A DNA stretch of 29,797 nt from Spyradenecus sp045634445. Lineage in GTDB: Bacteria; Verrucomicrobiota; Kiritimatiellia; RFP12; DVOR01. The position numbers and the translations under genes are program-made. The DNA lies in assembly GCA_045634445.1 (NCBI GenBank), contig JAZRAG010000062.1, positions 1-29,797 of the forward strand, written 5' to 3'. A model generated the notes under the pieces. The model was not told the DNA's origin. It saw only the letters and a list, made by a program, of their open reading frames with translations, and made no database searches. Of this stretch, positions 6,439 through 14,669 are shown piece by piece (positions within the stretch are counted from its first letter, which is position 1; every line of letters starts with the position of its first letter).

Positions 6439-8754
6439 ATGATTAAAACTGTTATCAAGCGTGATGGCCGTCAAGTGCCGTTCAATCTTGCCAAAATTGC
6501 GACTGCTATCTTGAAGGCTTTGGCTCAGACGCGCACCTGTGAACAGCTTTCCGATAAGGATGATTTTGAATTGGAAGCTTTGGCGAATAAGTTGGCCGAA
6601 GAAGCTACGCGTAAAGTGACGATTGAATCGCCTGATATTGAACAAATCCAGGACGCAGTAGAACGCGTGTTGATGGATAATGACTTGCCGCACACCGCGA
6701 AGAGCTACATCCTCTACCGCGCAGACCGTTCGCGTGCTCGTGAACGCAATACGAAGTTGATGCGCACGCTCTCCGACATTGTCTACTCTTCGGCAAAGGA
6801 ATCTGACGTCAAGCGCGAAAACGCAAATATTGACGGCGATACGGCAATGGGTTCGATGTTGAAGTTCGGCTCTGAAAGCTCGAAGCAGTTTTACATCAAC
6901 AACATGTTGCGCCCCGAAGTGGCACGTGCTCACGAACAAGGTGATATCCACATCCATGACTTGGACTTCTATAGCTTGACGATGACCTGCTGCCAGATTG
7001 ACTTGGTCGATCTCTTGGGTCGCGGCTTTAGCACCGGTCACGGCTTCTTGCGTCCGCCGAAAGACATCCGCTCCTTTGCTGCATTAGCTTGCATCGCGAT
7101 TCAGTCGAACCAGAACGACCAGCACGGTGGTCAGTCGGTGCCGAACTTTGACTACGCCATGGCGAAGGGCGTACGCATGACCTATGCACGTCATTACAAG
7201 GCCGCCCTCCGTGAAGCAATTGAATTGCTCTGTGATGATAAGGCTTTGGCCCAGTCTTTCGTGCCTGCAAAGGATGCCGTAATGGCAGAAGTGGACAGCG
7301 ACGACTTCGTGGCAGCAGAAATTGAAGCCCTCAAGCAGGCTGGCGTGCCTGAAACGGTTATCCCGAAGGTGCAGAAATTCGCTCGCGAACACGCGATGGC
7401 CGACACCGATAAGGATACTTATCAGGCCATGGAAGCCTTGGTGCATAACTTGAACTCCATGCACTCGCGTGCTGGCGCTCAGACTCCGTTCTCCTCTATC
7501 AACTACGGTACCGACACCTCGCTCGAAGGCCGTATGGTGATGAAGAATCTCTTGCTCGCAACGCAGGCCGGTTTGGGTGACGGCGAAACGCCGATCTTCC
7601 CGATTCAGATCTTCCGCGTGAAGAAGGGCGTTAGCTGCGATCCCGATGATCCGAACTACGACCTCTTCAAGCTCTCTTGCGAAGTCAGTGCACGTCGTCT
7701 CTTCCCGAACTTCTGCTTCCAGGACGCACCCTTCAATGCAGAACTCTATCGCGAAGGTCATCCCGAAACGGAAATCAGTTACATGGGCTGCCGTACACGT
7801 GTGGGTACCAACGTCTATGATCCCTCGAAGTCGCAGGTTTGGAAGCGCGGCAACTTGAGCTTCACCTCCATCAACCTCCCGCGCCTCGCCATCCAGAGCC
7901 ATGGCAATATCCGCACCTTCTACGCTCAGCTTGACGATATGCTCCAGCTTGTGCGTGACCAGCTCTTGGATCGCTTTGAAGTGCAGGCACGTAAGCGCGT
8001 TCGCAACTTCCCCTATTTGATGGGCGAAGGCATTTGGTTGGACTCTGAAAAGCTCAGCCCAGATGACGAAGTGCGCGAAGTGATTAAGCACGGCTCCTTG
8101 ACCTTCGGCTTCATCGGTTTGGCTGAAACGCTCAAGAGCTTGATTGGTAAGCATCACGGCGAAAGCACCGAAGCACAAAAGCTCGGTCTCGAAATCGTCA
8201 AGCACATGCGCGACTATGCAGACCGCTGCGCCAAGGAAACGGGCCTCAACTTCACCTTGATCGGCACGCCTGCAGAAGGCCTCTCTGGCCGCTTCGTGCG
8301 CATGGACCGTAAGCGTTTCGGCTTGATTCCTGAAATCACCGACCGCGAATATTACACCAACTCCTTTCACGTGCCGGTGTACTTCCCCATCAGCGCCTTC
8401 CGTAAGGTGGAACTCGAAGCTCCTTACCACGCGTTGACCAACGGTGGTCACATCACCTATGTGGAATTGAACGGTAAGATGGCCGACAATCCTGAAGCCT
8501 TCGAAAAGATCGTTCGCCACATGGCTGCTTGCGGCATCGGTTATGGTTCGGTCAACCATCCTTTGGATCGCGACCCTGTGTGCGGCTATCGCGGCATCAT
8601 TGATGACGTCTGCCCGAACTGCGGTCGTCGTGAAGATGATGGCGGCCCCAACTTTGAACGCATTCGCCGTATCACTGGTTACCTCGTGGGTACGTTGGAT
8701 CGCTTCAACAACGCAAAGGCCGCAGAAGTGCGCGATCGCGTAAAGCACCTCTAA
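6439..8754 (+). CDS. nrdD: Anaerobic (class III) ribonucleoside-triphosphate reductase
   Basis: NrdD reduces ribonucleoside triphosphates to deoxyribonucleotides with a glycyl radical and works only without oxygen. The first 90 or so residues are an ATP-cone (MIKTVIKRDGRQVPFNLAKI), the allosteric domain. The glycyl-radical body follows (NNMLRPEVARAHEQGDIHIHD; TCCQIDLVDLLGRGF; YMGCRTRVGTN). The C-terminus has the radical-loop motif RITGY (G747) and a zinc-site region CGYRGIIDDVCPNC with Cys at 715, 725 and 728; the place where a fourth Cys often occurs reads DRDPVC. I chose the ATG at 6439 because AAAGGA lies five bases upstream and the ATP-cone starts there; an in-frame ATG at 6403 would add 12 unrelated residues. 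The length is 771 residues, within the family range. Its partner nrdG lies 182 nt downstream. Regulation is probably by NrdR. Confidence 0.97.
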   Translation: MIKTVIKRDGRQVPFNLAKIATAILKALAQTRTCEQLSDKDDFELEALANKLAEEATRKVTIESPDIEQIQDAVERVLMDNDLPHTAKSYILYRADRSRARERNTKLMRTLSDIVYSSAKESDVKRENANIDGDTAMGSMLKFGSESSKQFYINNMLRPEVARAHEQGDIHIHDLDFYSLTMTCCQIDLVDLLGRGFSTGHGFLRPPKDIRSFAALACIAIQSNQNDQHGGQSVPNFDYAMAKGVRMTYARHYKAALREAIELLCDDKALAQSFVPAKDAVMAEVDSDDFVAAEIEALKQAGVPETVIPKVQKFAREHAMADTDKDTYQAMEALVHNLNSMHSRAGAQTPFSSINYGTDTSLEGRMVMKNLLLATQAGLGDGETPIFPIQIFRVKKGVSCDPDDPNYDLFKLSCEVSARRLFPNFCFQDAPFNAELYREGHPETEISYMGCRTRVGTNVYDPSKSQVWKRGNLSFTSINLPRLAIQSHGNIRTFYAQLDDMLQLVRDQLLDRFEVQARKRVRNFPYLMGEGIWLDSEKLSPDDEVREVIKHGSLTFGFIGLAETLKSLIGKHHGESTEAQKLGLEIVKHMRDYADRCAKETGLNFTLIGTPAEGLSGRFVRMDRKRFGLIPEITDREYYTNSFHVPVYFPISAFRKVELEAPYHALTNGGHITYVELNGKMADNPEAFEKIVRHMAACGIGYGSVNHPLDRDPVCGYRGIIDDVCPNCGRREDDGGPNFERIRRITGYLVGTLDRFNNAKAAEVRDRVKHL

Positions 8755-8765
8755 AGGAGCAATGA

Positions 8766-8904
8766 CCGAAAACGGCTTCAAGTACGAATACAGGGTTGAA
8801 AGTCGTTTTCGGCAAGAGGGTGCTTCGGCGAAATAACGTCGAGGCACCCTTTTCCTACGACACACGCCTGAGGCGTTGCGGTAATTCGTGCAGGAAAGTC
8901 GTAG
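8766..8904 (+). ncRNA. Folded intergenic RNA segment between nrdD and nrdG
   Basis: Three stems follow one another. Stem 1 is CCGAAAACG (8766-8774) with CGTTTTCGG (8804-8812), nine perfect pairs. Stem 2 is GGGTGCTTCG (8818-8827) with CGAGGCACCC (8840-8849), ten pairs including one G-T, followed by TTTT (8850-8853), so it can act as a terminator or attenuator. Stem 3 is CTACGAC (8855-8861) with GTCGTAG (8898-8904), enclosing a hairpin ACGCC TGA GGCGT (8864-8876). Stem 2 probably lowers nrdG expression relative to nrdD; the rest could protect mRNA ends or form a regulatory RNA. I cannot match it to a known riboswitch class. Confidence 0.5.
8818..8853 (+). terminator. Possible attenuator or weak terminator between nrdD and nrdG
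   Basis: A ten-pair stem with a 12-nt loop is followed by only four T residues, then CC. It is the middle stem of the folded segment and would allow partial read-through into nrdG. Confidence 0.5.
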
Positions 8905-8936
8905 CATCTGAATAGACAGACAAAGACAATATCCAA

Positions 8937-9422
8937 ATGGCATTAAACTTGCGCATAGCTGGCACCATTCCTGAGTCCATCGTTGATGGGCCCGGGTTCC
9001 GCTTTGCCCTCTTTACGCAAGGTTGCCCTCACCACTGTCCCGGCTGTCACAATCCGCAGACGCACGACCCTAATGGTGGACGTCAAGTATCGTTATTGGC
9101 CCTCATGCGTCAGATTTGGCAATCGCGCGCCCATATTGATGGCGTCACCTTCTCAGGTGGTGACCCCTTCTGCCAACCCGAACCGTTGTACCATTTGGCA
9201 CGTTGGTGTCATCGTTTAGGGCTTAATGTCATGGCATATTCGGGTTGGACGCTTGAAGAACTGCGCGCGAAACCAGAATGCCAAAACCTGCTGAATGAGA
9301 TAGACGTGCTTGTGGATGGACGCTTTATCATCGCGCGAAAGTCGCTCAAATGCCGCTTTAGAGGTTCTTCAAATCAACGCCTCTACCATCTCAAGCGAGG
9401 CGAAGTAATCTCCGTAGAGTAG
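8937..9422 (+). CDS. nrdG: Class III ribonucleotide reductase activating protein (radical SAM)
   Basis: NrdG uses S-adenosylmethionine and a [4Fe-4S] cluster to generate the glycyl radical on NrdD. The cluster motif CxxxCxxC is C30-PHH-C34-PG-C37, preceded by the typical VDGPGFRFALFTQGC, and the glycine-rich SAM-binding motif appears as VTFSGGDPF. Near the end DVLVDGRFI and FRGSSNQRL match the conserved C-terminal region of the family. At 161 residues it is of normal length. No good Shine-Dalgarno sequence precedes the ATG at 8937 (upstream is CAATATCCAA), so translation may be weak. It depends on nrdD read-through or on an unseen promoter in the 182-nt gap. Confidence 0.95.
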   Translation: MALNLRIAGTIPESIVDGPGFRFALFTQGCPHHCPGCHNPQTHDPNGGRQVSLLALMRQIWQSRAHIDGVTFSGGDPFCQPEPLYHLARWCHRLGLNVMAYSGWTLEELRAKPECQNLLNEIDVLVDGRFIIARKSLKCRFRGSSNQRLYHLKRGEVISVE

Positions 9423-9527
9423 GGCGCGTCTCACCAAAAGAAGACCAAGCACGCAGAAGAGCCAAAGAAAGTTGTAAAAAGTAAACAAAAATACGCATTT
9501 TCTATGAATTGGGATGAAAAAAACTTC

Positions 9528-9553
9528 CAATCTGATTGAAAAAAGTGTATACT
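9528..9553 (+). promoter_or_regulatory. Possible yajC-secDF promoter
   Basis: TATACT at 9548-9553 is a good -10 box, 58 bases before the yajC start. The -35 region (TTCCAA or nearby) is poor. Confidence 0.4.
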
Positions 9554-9610
9554 AATGCTTTAATTTAGTTAGGAAAAGAAACTTTTAACGTTTCCAAGGA
9601 AAACAGATAG

Positions 9611-9976
9611 ATGAACGAGACAACACAGTCTACGACCGTTGCGACCACCGCTAGCACGACGCAACCTGTCAATAATCCTGCAGAACAGCCTCAGCAGCCT
9701 GGCCTTTTGGGGAGCATGGGCGGTTTTCTGCCGATTATTTTGCTTTTCGGTATTTTCTATTTTATGATGATTCGTCCGCAGCAGCGCAAAGAAAAGGAAC
9801 GTCAGAAGATGATTTCCGAACTTCGCGCTGGACGTCGCGTCTCCTTTGCGGGTGGATTGATTGGTACAATCGTTGAAACCAAAGAGCACACGTTCGTGAT
9901 CGAAATCTGCTCTGGGACGACGGTTGAAGTCGCTCGTGGCGCAGTCGCTGCTGCCATTGACGCTGAACAGAAGTAA
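9611..9976 (+). CDS. yajC: YajC, Sec translocon accessory subunit
   Basis: YajC is a small single-span inner-membrane protein that associates with SecDF and the SecYEG channel. A Thr/Gln/Pro-rich N-terminal stretch of about 33 residues precedes the membrane segment FLPIILLFGIFYFMMIRPQQRKEKE, whose RPQQ end is the signature of the family. A small beta-rich cytoplasmic domain follows (LRAGRRVSFAGGLIGTIVE...). It is 121 residues, typical in length. AAGGA lies ten bases before the ATG, and secDF begins 14 nt after the stop, the usual yajC-secD order. Confidence 0.95.
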   Translation: MNETTQSTTVATTASTTQPVNNPAEQPQQPGLLGSMGGFLPIILLFGIFYFMMIRPQQRKEKERQKMISELRAGRRVSFAGGLIGTIVETKEHTFVIEICSGTTVEVARGAVAAAIDAEQK

Positions 9977-9990
9977 GGTGGAGTTCAACA

Positions 9991-12606
9991 ATGTTGAATT
10001 TTAAGCAATTAGACACTCCGAGTCTTGTTAAGTGGGCAATTCTCGCGGTATTGGTCGCTTTCTCGTGTTATGTAACCTTCCCTGCGAAGGAAAAAGTGCG
10101 CCTCGGTCTCGACCTCAAGGGCGGCACAAGCTTCACGGTGCAGATTGACGAAGCAAAGCTCGTTGAAGACCTTAAGGCTCAGAGCTATGCTAAGCTCGGT
10201 CTTACCCCCGAAACCGCTACCGCTGAACAGAACGCTTCTATCGCTGAAAAGGCAAAGATCGCTGCACAGCAGACGATGACCGAAGCTGATGATTTGACGC
10301 TCGAAGTGCTCCGTAAGCGTATTGACGCAATCGGTACCAACGAACCCATCATCGCTAAGGGTGGCGATCACCGCATTCACATTCAGATCCCTGGTGCAGA
10401 CGCAGAACAGGCTCGCCTCGCAGAACAGTCTGTGAAGAGCGCAGCATTCCTCGCTTTCCGCTTAGTGCACAAGGATAACGACACCCACGCTCGCAAGGCG
10501 CTTGATGGTGACCGCGCTCCTGATGGTTTTGAACGTAGCATCTGCAATGGTCAGACCTGCTTCGTGCGTAGTGCAGACTACTCTAAGCTCGCAGACGCTC
10601 CTGACTTCGCAGTGAAATTGGGCCGTTTCGCAACGCCTTCCGCACTCTATGAATGCGTGATGGAAGAAATCGGCACCGATCCTGCTGGCCGTAAGGCTTA
10701 TCGCCCCATGTACGTCTCGCGCAGTAGCGATGTGACAATCGGCGGCGAAACCGTGACCAAGGCTACCCCCTCTAAGGTGCCGACCACCGGTCAGGTCGTT
10801 GTGGATGTGGAATTCAACAGCGAAGGTACGCGTGCATTTGCTCGCTTGACGAGCCGTCACGTGGGCCGTCAGTTGGCAATCGTGCTTGACGACATCGTGC
10901 GCTCCGCTCCTGTGTTGCGCTCTGAAATCAACGATGGTCGCTGCAAAATCTCTGGTAGCTTCACTTGGAAGGAAGCTTCTGAATTGGCTGGCGTGCTCAA
11001 TGCTGGCGCTTTGAAGGCTCCGATTCGCATCATTGAAACGCGCTCTGTCTCTCCGAGCTTGGGTGAAGAAGCCATCTCCAAGGGCACCTTCTCCGCAGTC
11101 GTCGGCGTTACCCTCGTCTTCATCTTCATGCTTTGCTACTACCTCAGCTGCGGCGTGGTGGCAGACATCGCCCTCTTGTTGAACGTGATCCTCTGGCCCG
11201 CAGGCATGATTATCGCCTCTGGCTTGATGAGCGTCTTCGTCTCTGACGGCACTGGCAGCTCCTCCTTGGGTCAGCTCCCTGTATTGACGCTCCCTGGTGT
11301 GGCAGGCTTGGTGCTCTCTGTCGGTATGGCAGTGGACGCAAACGTGCTCATCTTCGAACGTATTCGCGAAGAATTCCGCTTGGGCAAGACTGTTAAGAGC
11401 GCAGTGGCCGCTGGTTACGATCGCGCCTTCCTCGCAATCTTCGACTCCAACCTCACCACGTTGATCACCGGTGTGATTCTCTTCATCTTCGGTTCTGGTC
11501 CGATTCGTGGCTTCGCAGTGACCCTCTGCGGTGGTATCATCATCTCGATGTTCACTGCTTTGGTCGTGACGCGCTTGATCTTCAACCTCATCGCTAAGGA
11601 CACCACGAAGCCTTACAAGATGTGCCAGTGGGTCAAGGATACGATTGACTTCGACTTCTTGCACTGGGCTAAGACTGCAATCATCGCCTCTGGCGCTGTG
11701 ATTGTGGTGACCTTGGGTATCTTCTTCTTCCGTGCATTCAAGAACCCTGCAAGCGTAATGGCTGTGGACTTCACTGGCGGTGTGGCTTTGATTTACGAAG
11801 CTACCGACGCTGAAGGCAAGGTCGTCGCTTTGGATACCGAAAAGGTGCGTGCAGTGGTTTCTGGCACTGGCGTCTCCGACCAGACCGTTCAGAACATGAC
11901 GGGTGAAAATGGCAAGACCCAGACCCTCGTGAAGACCTCCACGGTCACCCTTCCTGTGAATGGTAAGGACGAAGCTTCTGCTAACGTCATTGAAGCAGCC
12001 CTTGACATGGCTTACCCTGAATACAAGGTGAAATTGGAAAGCAAGGACCTCGTCGGTTCTCAGATTGGCTCCGAACTCAAGAAGGACGCATTCTGGGCTA
12101 CGCTTATCTCCTTGATCTGCATCATCATCTACGTCAGCTTCCGCTTCCAGTTCGGCTTCGCACTCGGTGGCGTGGTAGCATTGGCACATGACGCGTTGAT
12201 CACCCTCGGTATCTTCACTATCTGTGGCAACCAGGTGAGCCTCACGACGGTCGCAGCATTGCTCACCATCGTCGGTTACTCCATCAACGACACCATCGTG
12301 ATCTTTGACCGCATCCGTGAAGAAATGGCTCGTGATGAAGAAACGCCGTTCCCTGCGTTGGTGCGTAAGGCGCTCAACCAGACCTTGAGCCGTACCGTAC
12401 TTACCACACTTTCCACGCTTTTGGCTGTGTGCGCACTCTACCTCTTCGGTGGTGCTGCAATGCACGACTTCGCCTTCGCGCTCTTCATCGGTATGATTGC
12501 TGGTACTTACTCCACGCTCTTCATTGCTCCTGCAGTGATGCTTGCTTGGTATCGCAACAAGCGCCCGCGTAAGGTTACCCTCGAAGCCATGGCTTCTCAG
12601 GAATAA
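9991..12606 (+). CDS. secDF: SecDF fusion, protein-export membrane protein
   Basis: SecD and SecF use the proton or sodium gradient to pull exported proteins across the membrane after SecA-driven translocation. Here they are one polypeptide of 871 residues. The SecD half starts with a membrane span (LVKWAILAVLVAFSCYVTF) and GLDLKGGTSFTVQI, has a large external domain, and its membrane block contains GMAVDANVLIFERIREE with the functional Asp. The SecF half begins with another span near residue 560, then VDFTGGVALIYEA, a second external domain, and VALAHDALITLGIF and GYSINDTIVIFDRIREE. Both halves keep their key acidic residues, so the fusion looks functional. Fused SecDF is known from Bacillus, Bacteroidetes and PVC bacteria. 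It follows yajC by 14 nt and is followed ten nt later by tRNA-Ser. Confidence 0.96.
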   Translation: MLNFKQLDTPSLVKWAILAVLVAFSCYVTFPAKEKVRLGLDLKGGTSFTVQIDEAKLVEDLKAQSYAKLGLTPETATAEQNASIAEKAKIAAQQTMTEADDLTLEVLRKRIDAIGTNEPIIAKGGDHRIHIQIPGADAEQARLAEQSVKSAAFLAFRLVHKDNDTHARKALDGDRAPDGFERSICNGQTCFVRSADYSKLADAPDFAVKLGRFATPSALYECVMEEIGTDPAGRKAYRPMYVSRSSDVTIGGETVTKATPSKVPTTGQVVVDVEFNSEGTRAFARLTSRHVGRQLAIVLDDIVRSAPVLRSEINDGRCKISGSFTWKEASELAGVLNAGALKAPIRIIETRSVSPSLGEEAISKGTFSAVVGVTLVFIFMLCYYLSCGVVADIALLLNVILWPAGMIIASGLMSVFVSDGTGSSSLGQLPVLTLPGVAGLVLSVGMAVDANVLIFERIREEFRLGKTVKSAVAAGYDRAFLAIFDSNLTTLITGVILFIFGSGPIRGFAVTLCGGIIISMFTALVVTRLIFNLIAKDTTKPYKMCQWVKDTIDFDFLHWAKTAIIASGAVIVVTLGIFFFRAFKNPASVMAVDFTGGVALIYEATDAEGKVVALDTEKVRAVVSGTGVSDQTVQNMTGENGKTQTLVKTSTVTLPVNGKDEASANVIEAALDMAYPEYKVKLESKDLVGSQIGSELKKDAFWATLISLICIIIYVSFRFQFGFALGGVVALAHDALITLGIFTICGNQVSLTTVAALLTIVGYSINDTIVIFDRIREEMARDEETPFPALVRKALNQTLSRTVLTTLSTLLAVCALYLFGGAAMHDFAFALFIGMIAGTYSTLFIAPAVMLAWYRNKRPRKVTLEAMASQE

Positions 12607-12615
12607 AACATTTTA

Positions 12616-12703
12616 GGAGAGGTGGCAGAGCGGTTGAATGCGGCGGTCTTGAAAACCGTTGAACCGCAAGGTTCCGGGGGTTCGAATCCCTCCCTCTCCG
12701 CCA
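12616..12703 (+). tRNA. tRNA-Ser (anticodon UGA)
   Basis: Acceptor arms GGAGAGG (12616-12622) and CCTCTCC pair, with discriminator G and an encoded CCA (12701-12703). The anticodon loop CTTGAAA puts TGA at 12650-12652, on a stem GCGGT/ACCGT. The long variable arm (ACC GCAA GGT) is typical of tRNA-Ser, and the T arm contains GGTTCGAATCC. It lies 9 nt after secDF and may be co-transcribed with it. Confidence 0.97.
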
Positions 12704-12713
12704 ATTATCAAAG

Positions 12714-12749
12714 AATCCCCCGAAGGCAATCTTCGGGGGATTTCTTTTT
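12714..12749 (+). terminator. Strong rho-independent terminator after tRNA-Ser
   Basis: A perfect 12-bp stem, AATCCCCCGAAG (12714-12725) with CTTCGGGGGATT (12731-12742), has loop GCAAT and a T-rich tail. Confidence 0.95.
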
Positions 12750-12823
12750 ATCTTCAGCCGAAAAGCCTAATTAGAAAACAACCTTAAATTCTCTTAAAAA
12801 TCCCATTAAAAGCGCCCTTTTTA

Positions 12824-12904
12824 AAAACAGGTTGTTTTGATCATCAAAAGAGGTTGTTTTAAGATCGGAAACAGGTTGTTTTGAAGTTGAAAACAACCTG
12901 TTTT
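12824..12904 (+). repeat. 22-nt-period tandem array, family A, locus 2 (three units plus one inverted)
   Basis: Units AAAACAGGTTGTTTT (12824), AAAAGAGGTTGTTTT (12846) and GAAACAGGTTGTTTT (12868) are followed, again exactly 22 nt on, by AAAACAACCTGTTTT (12890), the exact reverse complement of unit 1. Each core is itself a near-palindrome (AAAACA, GGT, TGTTTT). Units 3 and 4 can fold into a hairpin of at least 14 perfect pairs with the spacer GAAGTTG as its loop. It lies 75 nt past the tRNA-Ser terminator, in a gap with no gene. Confidence 0.92.
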
Positions 12905-12942
12905 GAAAACCAGCTCAAAACACTGCGTGCCTTTCGAAAAAA

Positions 12943-13076
12943 CTGCCCATATTGAGATTCAATTTCGCCCAAATTGAAGGTCAATCACGCCTAAATTGAA
13001 CATGGGCAGTATTTTCCCAAAACACAGCCCATGTTTCAATCAAACACGGCCCATCTTTAACTCAAACATGGGCAGT
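12943..13076 (+). repeat. 22-nt-period repeats, family B (GCCCAT motif), two arrays with inverted ends
   Basis: Units begin GCCCATATT at 12945, GCCCAAATT at 12967 and GCCTAAATT at 12989 (22-nt steps); a second set begins GCCCATGTT at 13027 and GCCCATCTT at 13049 (also 22 nt). Each set ends in an inverted copy, ACATGGGCAGT, at 13000-13010 and 13066-13076. The consensus is roughly GCCCAWNTT followed by Ala-rich AA..TCAA..CAC. The remainder of the gap (13077-13260) shows nothing I recognise. Confidence 0.85.
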
Positions 13077-13261
13077 CTTTTCAATCAGCCTTGAACGACC
13101 TCTTTTAACCTTCACACACCCTTTGATTAGGGGTCACTTGAACCTAGTCCAAAATCATTATTTGAGTTTGCTGAACGACATAAATAAACAGAGAATTTGG
13201 TGCAAATGACTTACTTTAAATACTTCATTTGGTATAGGTTATGGTTGAGGTACAGTTGGAT

Positions 13262-13294
13262 GGTAGAGAAAACGGGAGCGTGAGGCTCCCGTTT
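13262..13294 (-). terminator. Terminator of the SLC1 symporter gene
   Basis: AAACGGGAGC (13270-13279) and GCTCCCGTTT (13285-13294) form a ten-bp stem with loop GTGAG. Read on the minus strand it is followed by TTCTCT; the plus strand side is also T-rich, so it may work in both directions. Confidence 0.8.
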
Positions 13295-13335
13295 CTATTT
13301 TAGTTTTCCCTTGGTTTGTCTAACGATGTGATGTG

Positions 13336-14613
13336 TTAGGATTTTGGGGCTTCAATCATGTTGTTGTTTTTGGCGACGATGTAGGTGCAGACGTTGTCGC
13401 CAGTAACATTGCAGCAGGTTTCAAACATGTCGAGGATGGGGTTGATACCAAGGGCGAGGGCAACGATGAGTGAGACTTGGTCGTTTTGAAGGCCCATGCT
13501 TTCAAGAACCATGAAGAGGAGGAAGACTGAACCGCCAGGAATGCCACCTGAACCAATGGAGGCTAACATGATAGTGAGGCAGAGCGTGGCAATTTTAATG
13601 GCTGAAAGTTCAAGCCCAAAGAGGTTCATCGCGAGGATGACAAAGACGGGAAGGTGGATGCAGACGCCGTCCATGTTGATGGTGGCGCCCATGGGTAGGG
13701 AGAAGCTGGAGAGGGCTTTGTCAACGCGAAGGTCGTCCATCGCTTTGAAGGACATGGGTAGGGTCGCAGCAGAGGAGCGGGTGACGAATGCGGTGAGCAT
13801 TGCTGTGCGGATGCGATAGATGACGCGGAAGGGGTTTTCTCGGCAGAAGAGGACGAGGGCTAAGGGGTAGATGACAAATATCATCAACATCACGCCTACG
13901 ACGACGCTGAGGGTAATACGAAGGTAGGGGCCGAAGAGGAGGGGGCCGTTCTGGGTGAAGTTGACGAGACAGAGCGCGAAGACACCTACTGGGAAGTACA
14001 TAATCACCCATTCAATGAGGCGGAACATTACGCGCTGGGCTGCGTCTACGGCGTTGATGAGCTTTTGAATGGTGGCGCCAGCGGTGGTGTCTTCATCCAT
14101 TAGGCAACGGGCTGCTAAGCCAAAGGCGATGGCAAAGACAATGATTGCAAGGAATTGGCCTTGGGCAAGTGCGGCGAAGGGATTCTGGAAGATGCCAATG
14201 ATGAATTCCGCAAAGTTATTGGCATTGGATGTGGAGGTTATTGATTGCGCGCTCGTTAAGAAGCTGGATGCGACTGTAGCACCGTCTTTAATGGAGGGGT
14301 TCATGCCAAAGGCTAACACGACGCCAAAGACGGTTGCGAAGATTGACGTAGCTAAATACCAAAGGATGACGGAACCGCCGACTTTCCCTGATTTTCGCAG
14401 TGGTAGGGAGGCTGCGCCGTGAATTAAGGAGAAGAGGATAATGGGGTAGACAACCATCTTCAGCATTGCGACGAGTACGCTGCCAAAGGGGGCGGCGATA
14501 TCAACGATATTTTGGTTGAGATTCGGTGTGCCCCATTCGGATAATGCGAGTCCGCTTAAAGTGCCAAGAATAAAGCCAATGATAATCTGAACCACAAGAG
14601 GGATTTTGCGCAT
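13336..14613 (-). CDS. Dicarboxylate/amino acid:cation symporter (SLC1/DAACS family)
   Basis: This secondary transporter of the GltP/DctA/GltPh family would import an amino acid or dicarboxylate with Na+ or H+. It has 425 residues with the expected succession of membrane segments, starting PLVVQIIIGFILGTLSGLAL. Hairpin 1 carries RSSAATLPMS, segment 7 has GATINMDG, hairpin 2 has GSGGIPGGSVF, and segment 8 ends NVTGDNVCTYIVAK. The residue equivalent to Arg397 of GltPh, which binds the substrate side-chain carboxylate, is Glu398 here (LDMFETCCNVTGD), so an acidic amino acid is an unlikely substrate. AAAGGA stands seven bases before the ATG. The gene stands alone, divergent from the helicase-like gene and closed by its own terminator. 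Family is secure; substrate is unknown. Confidence 0.92.
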   Translation of the reverse strand: MRKIPLVVQIIIGFILGTLSGLALSEWGTPNLNQNIVDIAAPFGSVLVAMLKMVVYPIILFSLIHGAASLPLRKSGKVGGSVILWYLATSIFATVFGVVLAFGMNPSIKDGATVASSFLTSAQSITSTSNANNFAEFIIGIFQNPFAALAQGQFLAIIVFAIAFGLAARCLMDEDTTAGATIQKLINAVDAAQRVMFRLIEWVIMYFPVGVFALCLVNFTQNGPLLFGPYLRITLSVVVGVMLMIFVIYPLALVLFCRENPFRVIYRIRTAMLTAFVTRSSAATLPMSFKAMDDLRVDKALSSFSLPMGATINMDGVCIHLPVFVILAMNLFGLELSAIKIATLCLTIMLASIGSGGIPGGSVFLLFMVLESMGLQNDQVSLIVALALGINPILDMFETCCNVTGDNVCTYIVAKNNNMIEAPKS

Positions 14614-14660
14614 GTGAGTGTCCTTTTAATGCGTGTGAAGCATATGAATGAACGCGTAAT

Positions 14661-14669
14661 ATTTTAACA
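14661..14669 (-). promoter_or_regulatory. Possible promoter of the SLC1 symporter gene
   Basis: On the minus strand TGTTAAAAT is an extended -10 element (TG, one base, TAAAAT), 48 bases before the ATG. No good -35 is visible. Confidence 0.4.

Noticed and set aside
8762..8836. 24-residue open frame right after nrdD (MTENGFKYEYRVESRFR...) with AGGAG just ahead
   Set aside because: The spacing from AGGAG to ATG is only two bases, the frame runs through two stems of the folded segment, and the peptide resembles nothing I know. It could be a leader peptide but is not supported.
12824..13076. CRISPR array
   Set aside because: The cores are 15 nt and the spacers 7 nt, far below CRISPR dimensions, and no cas genes are present.
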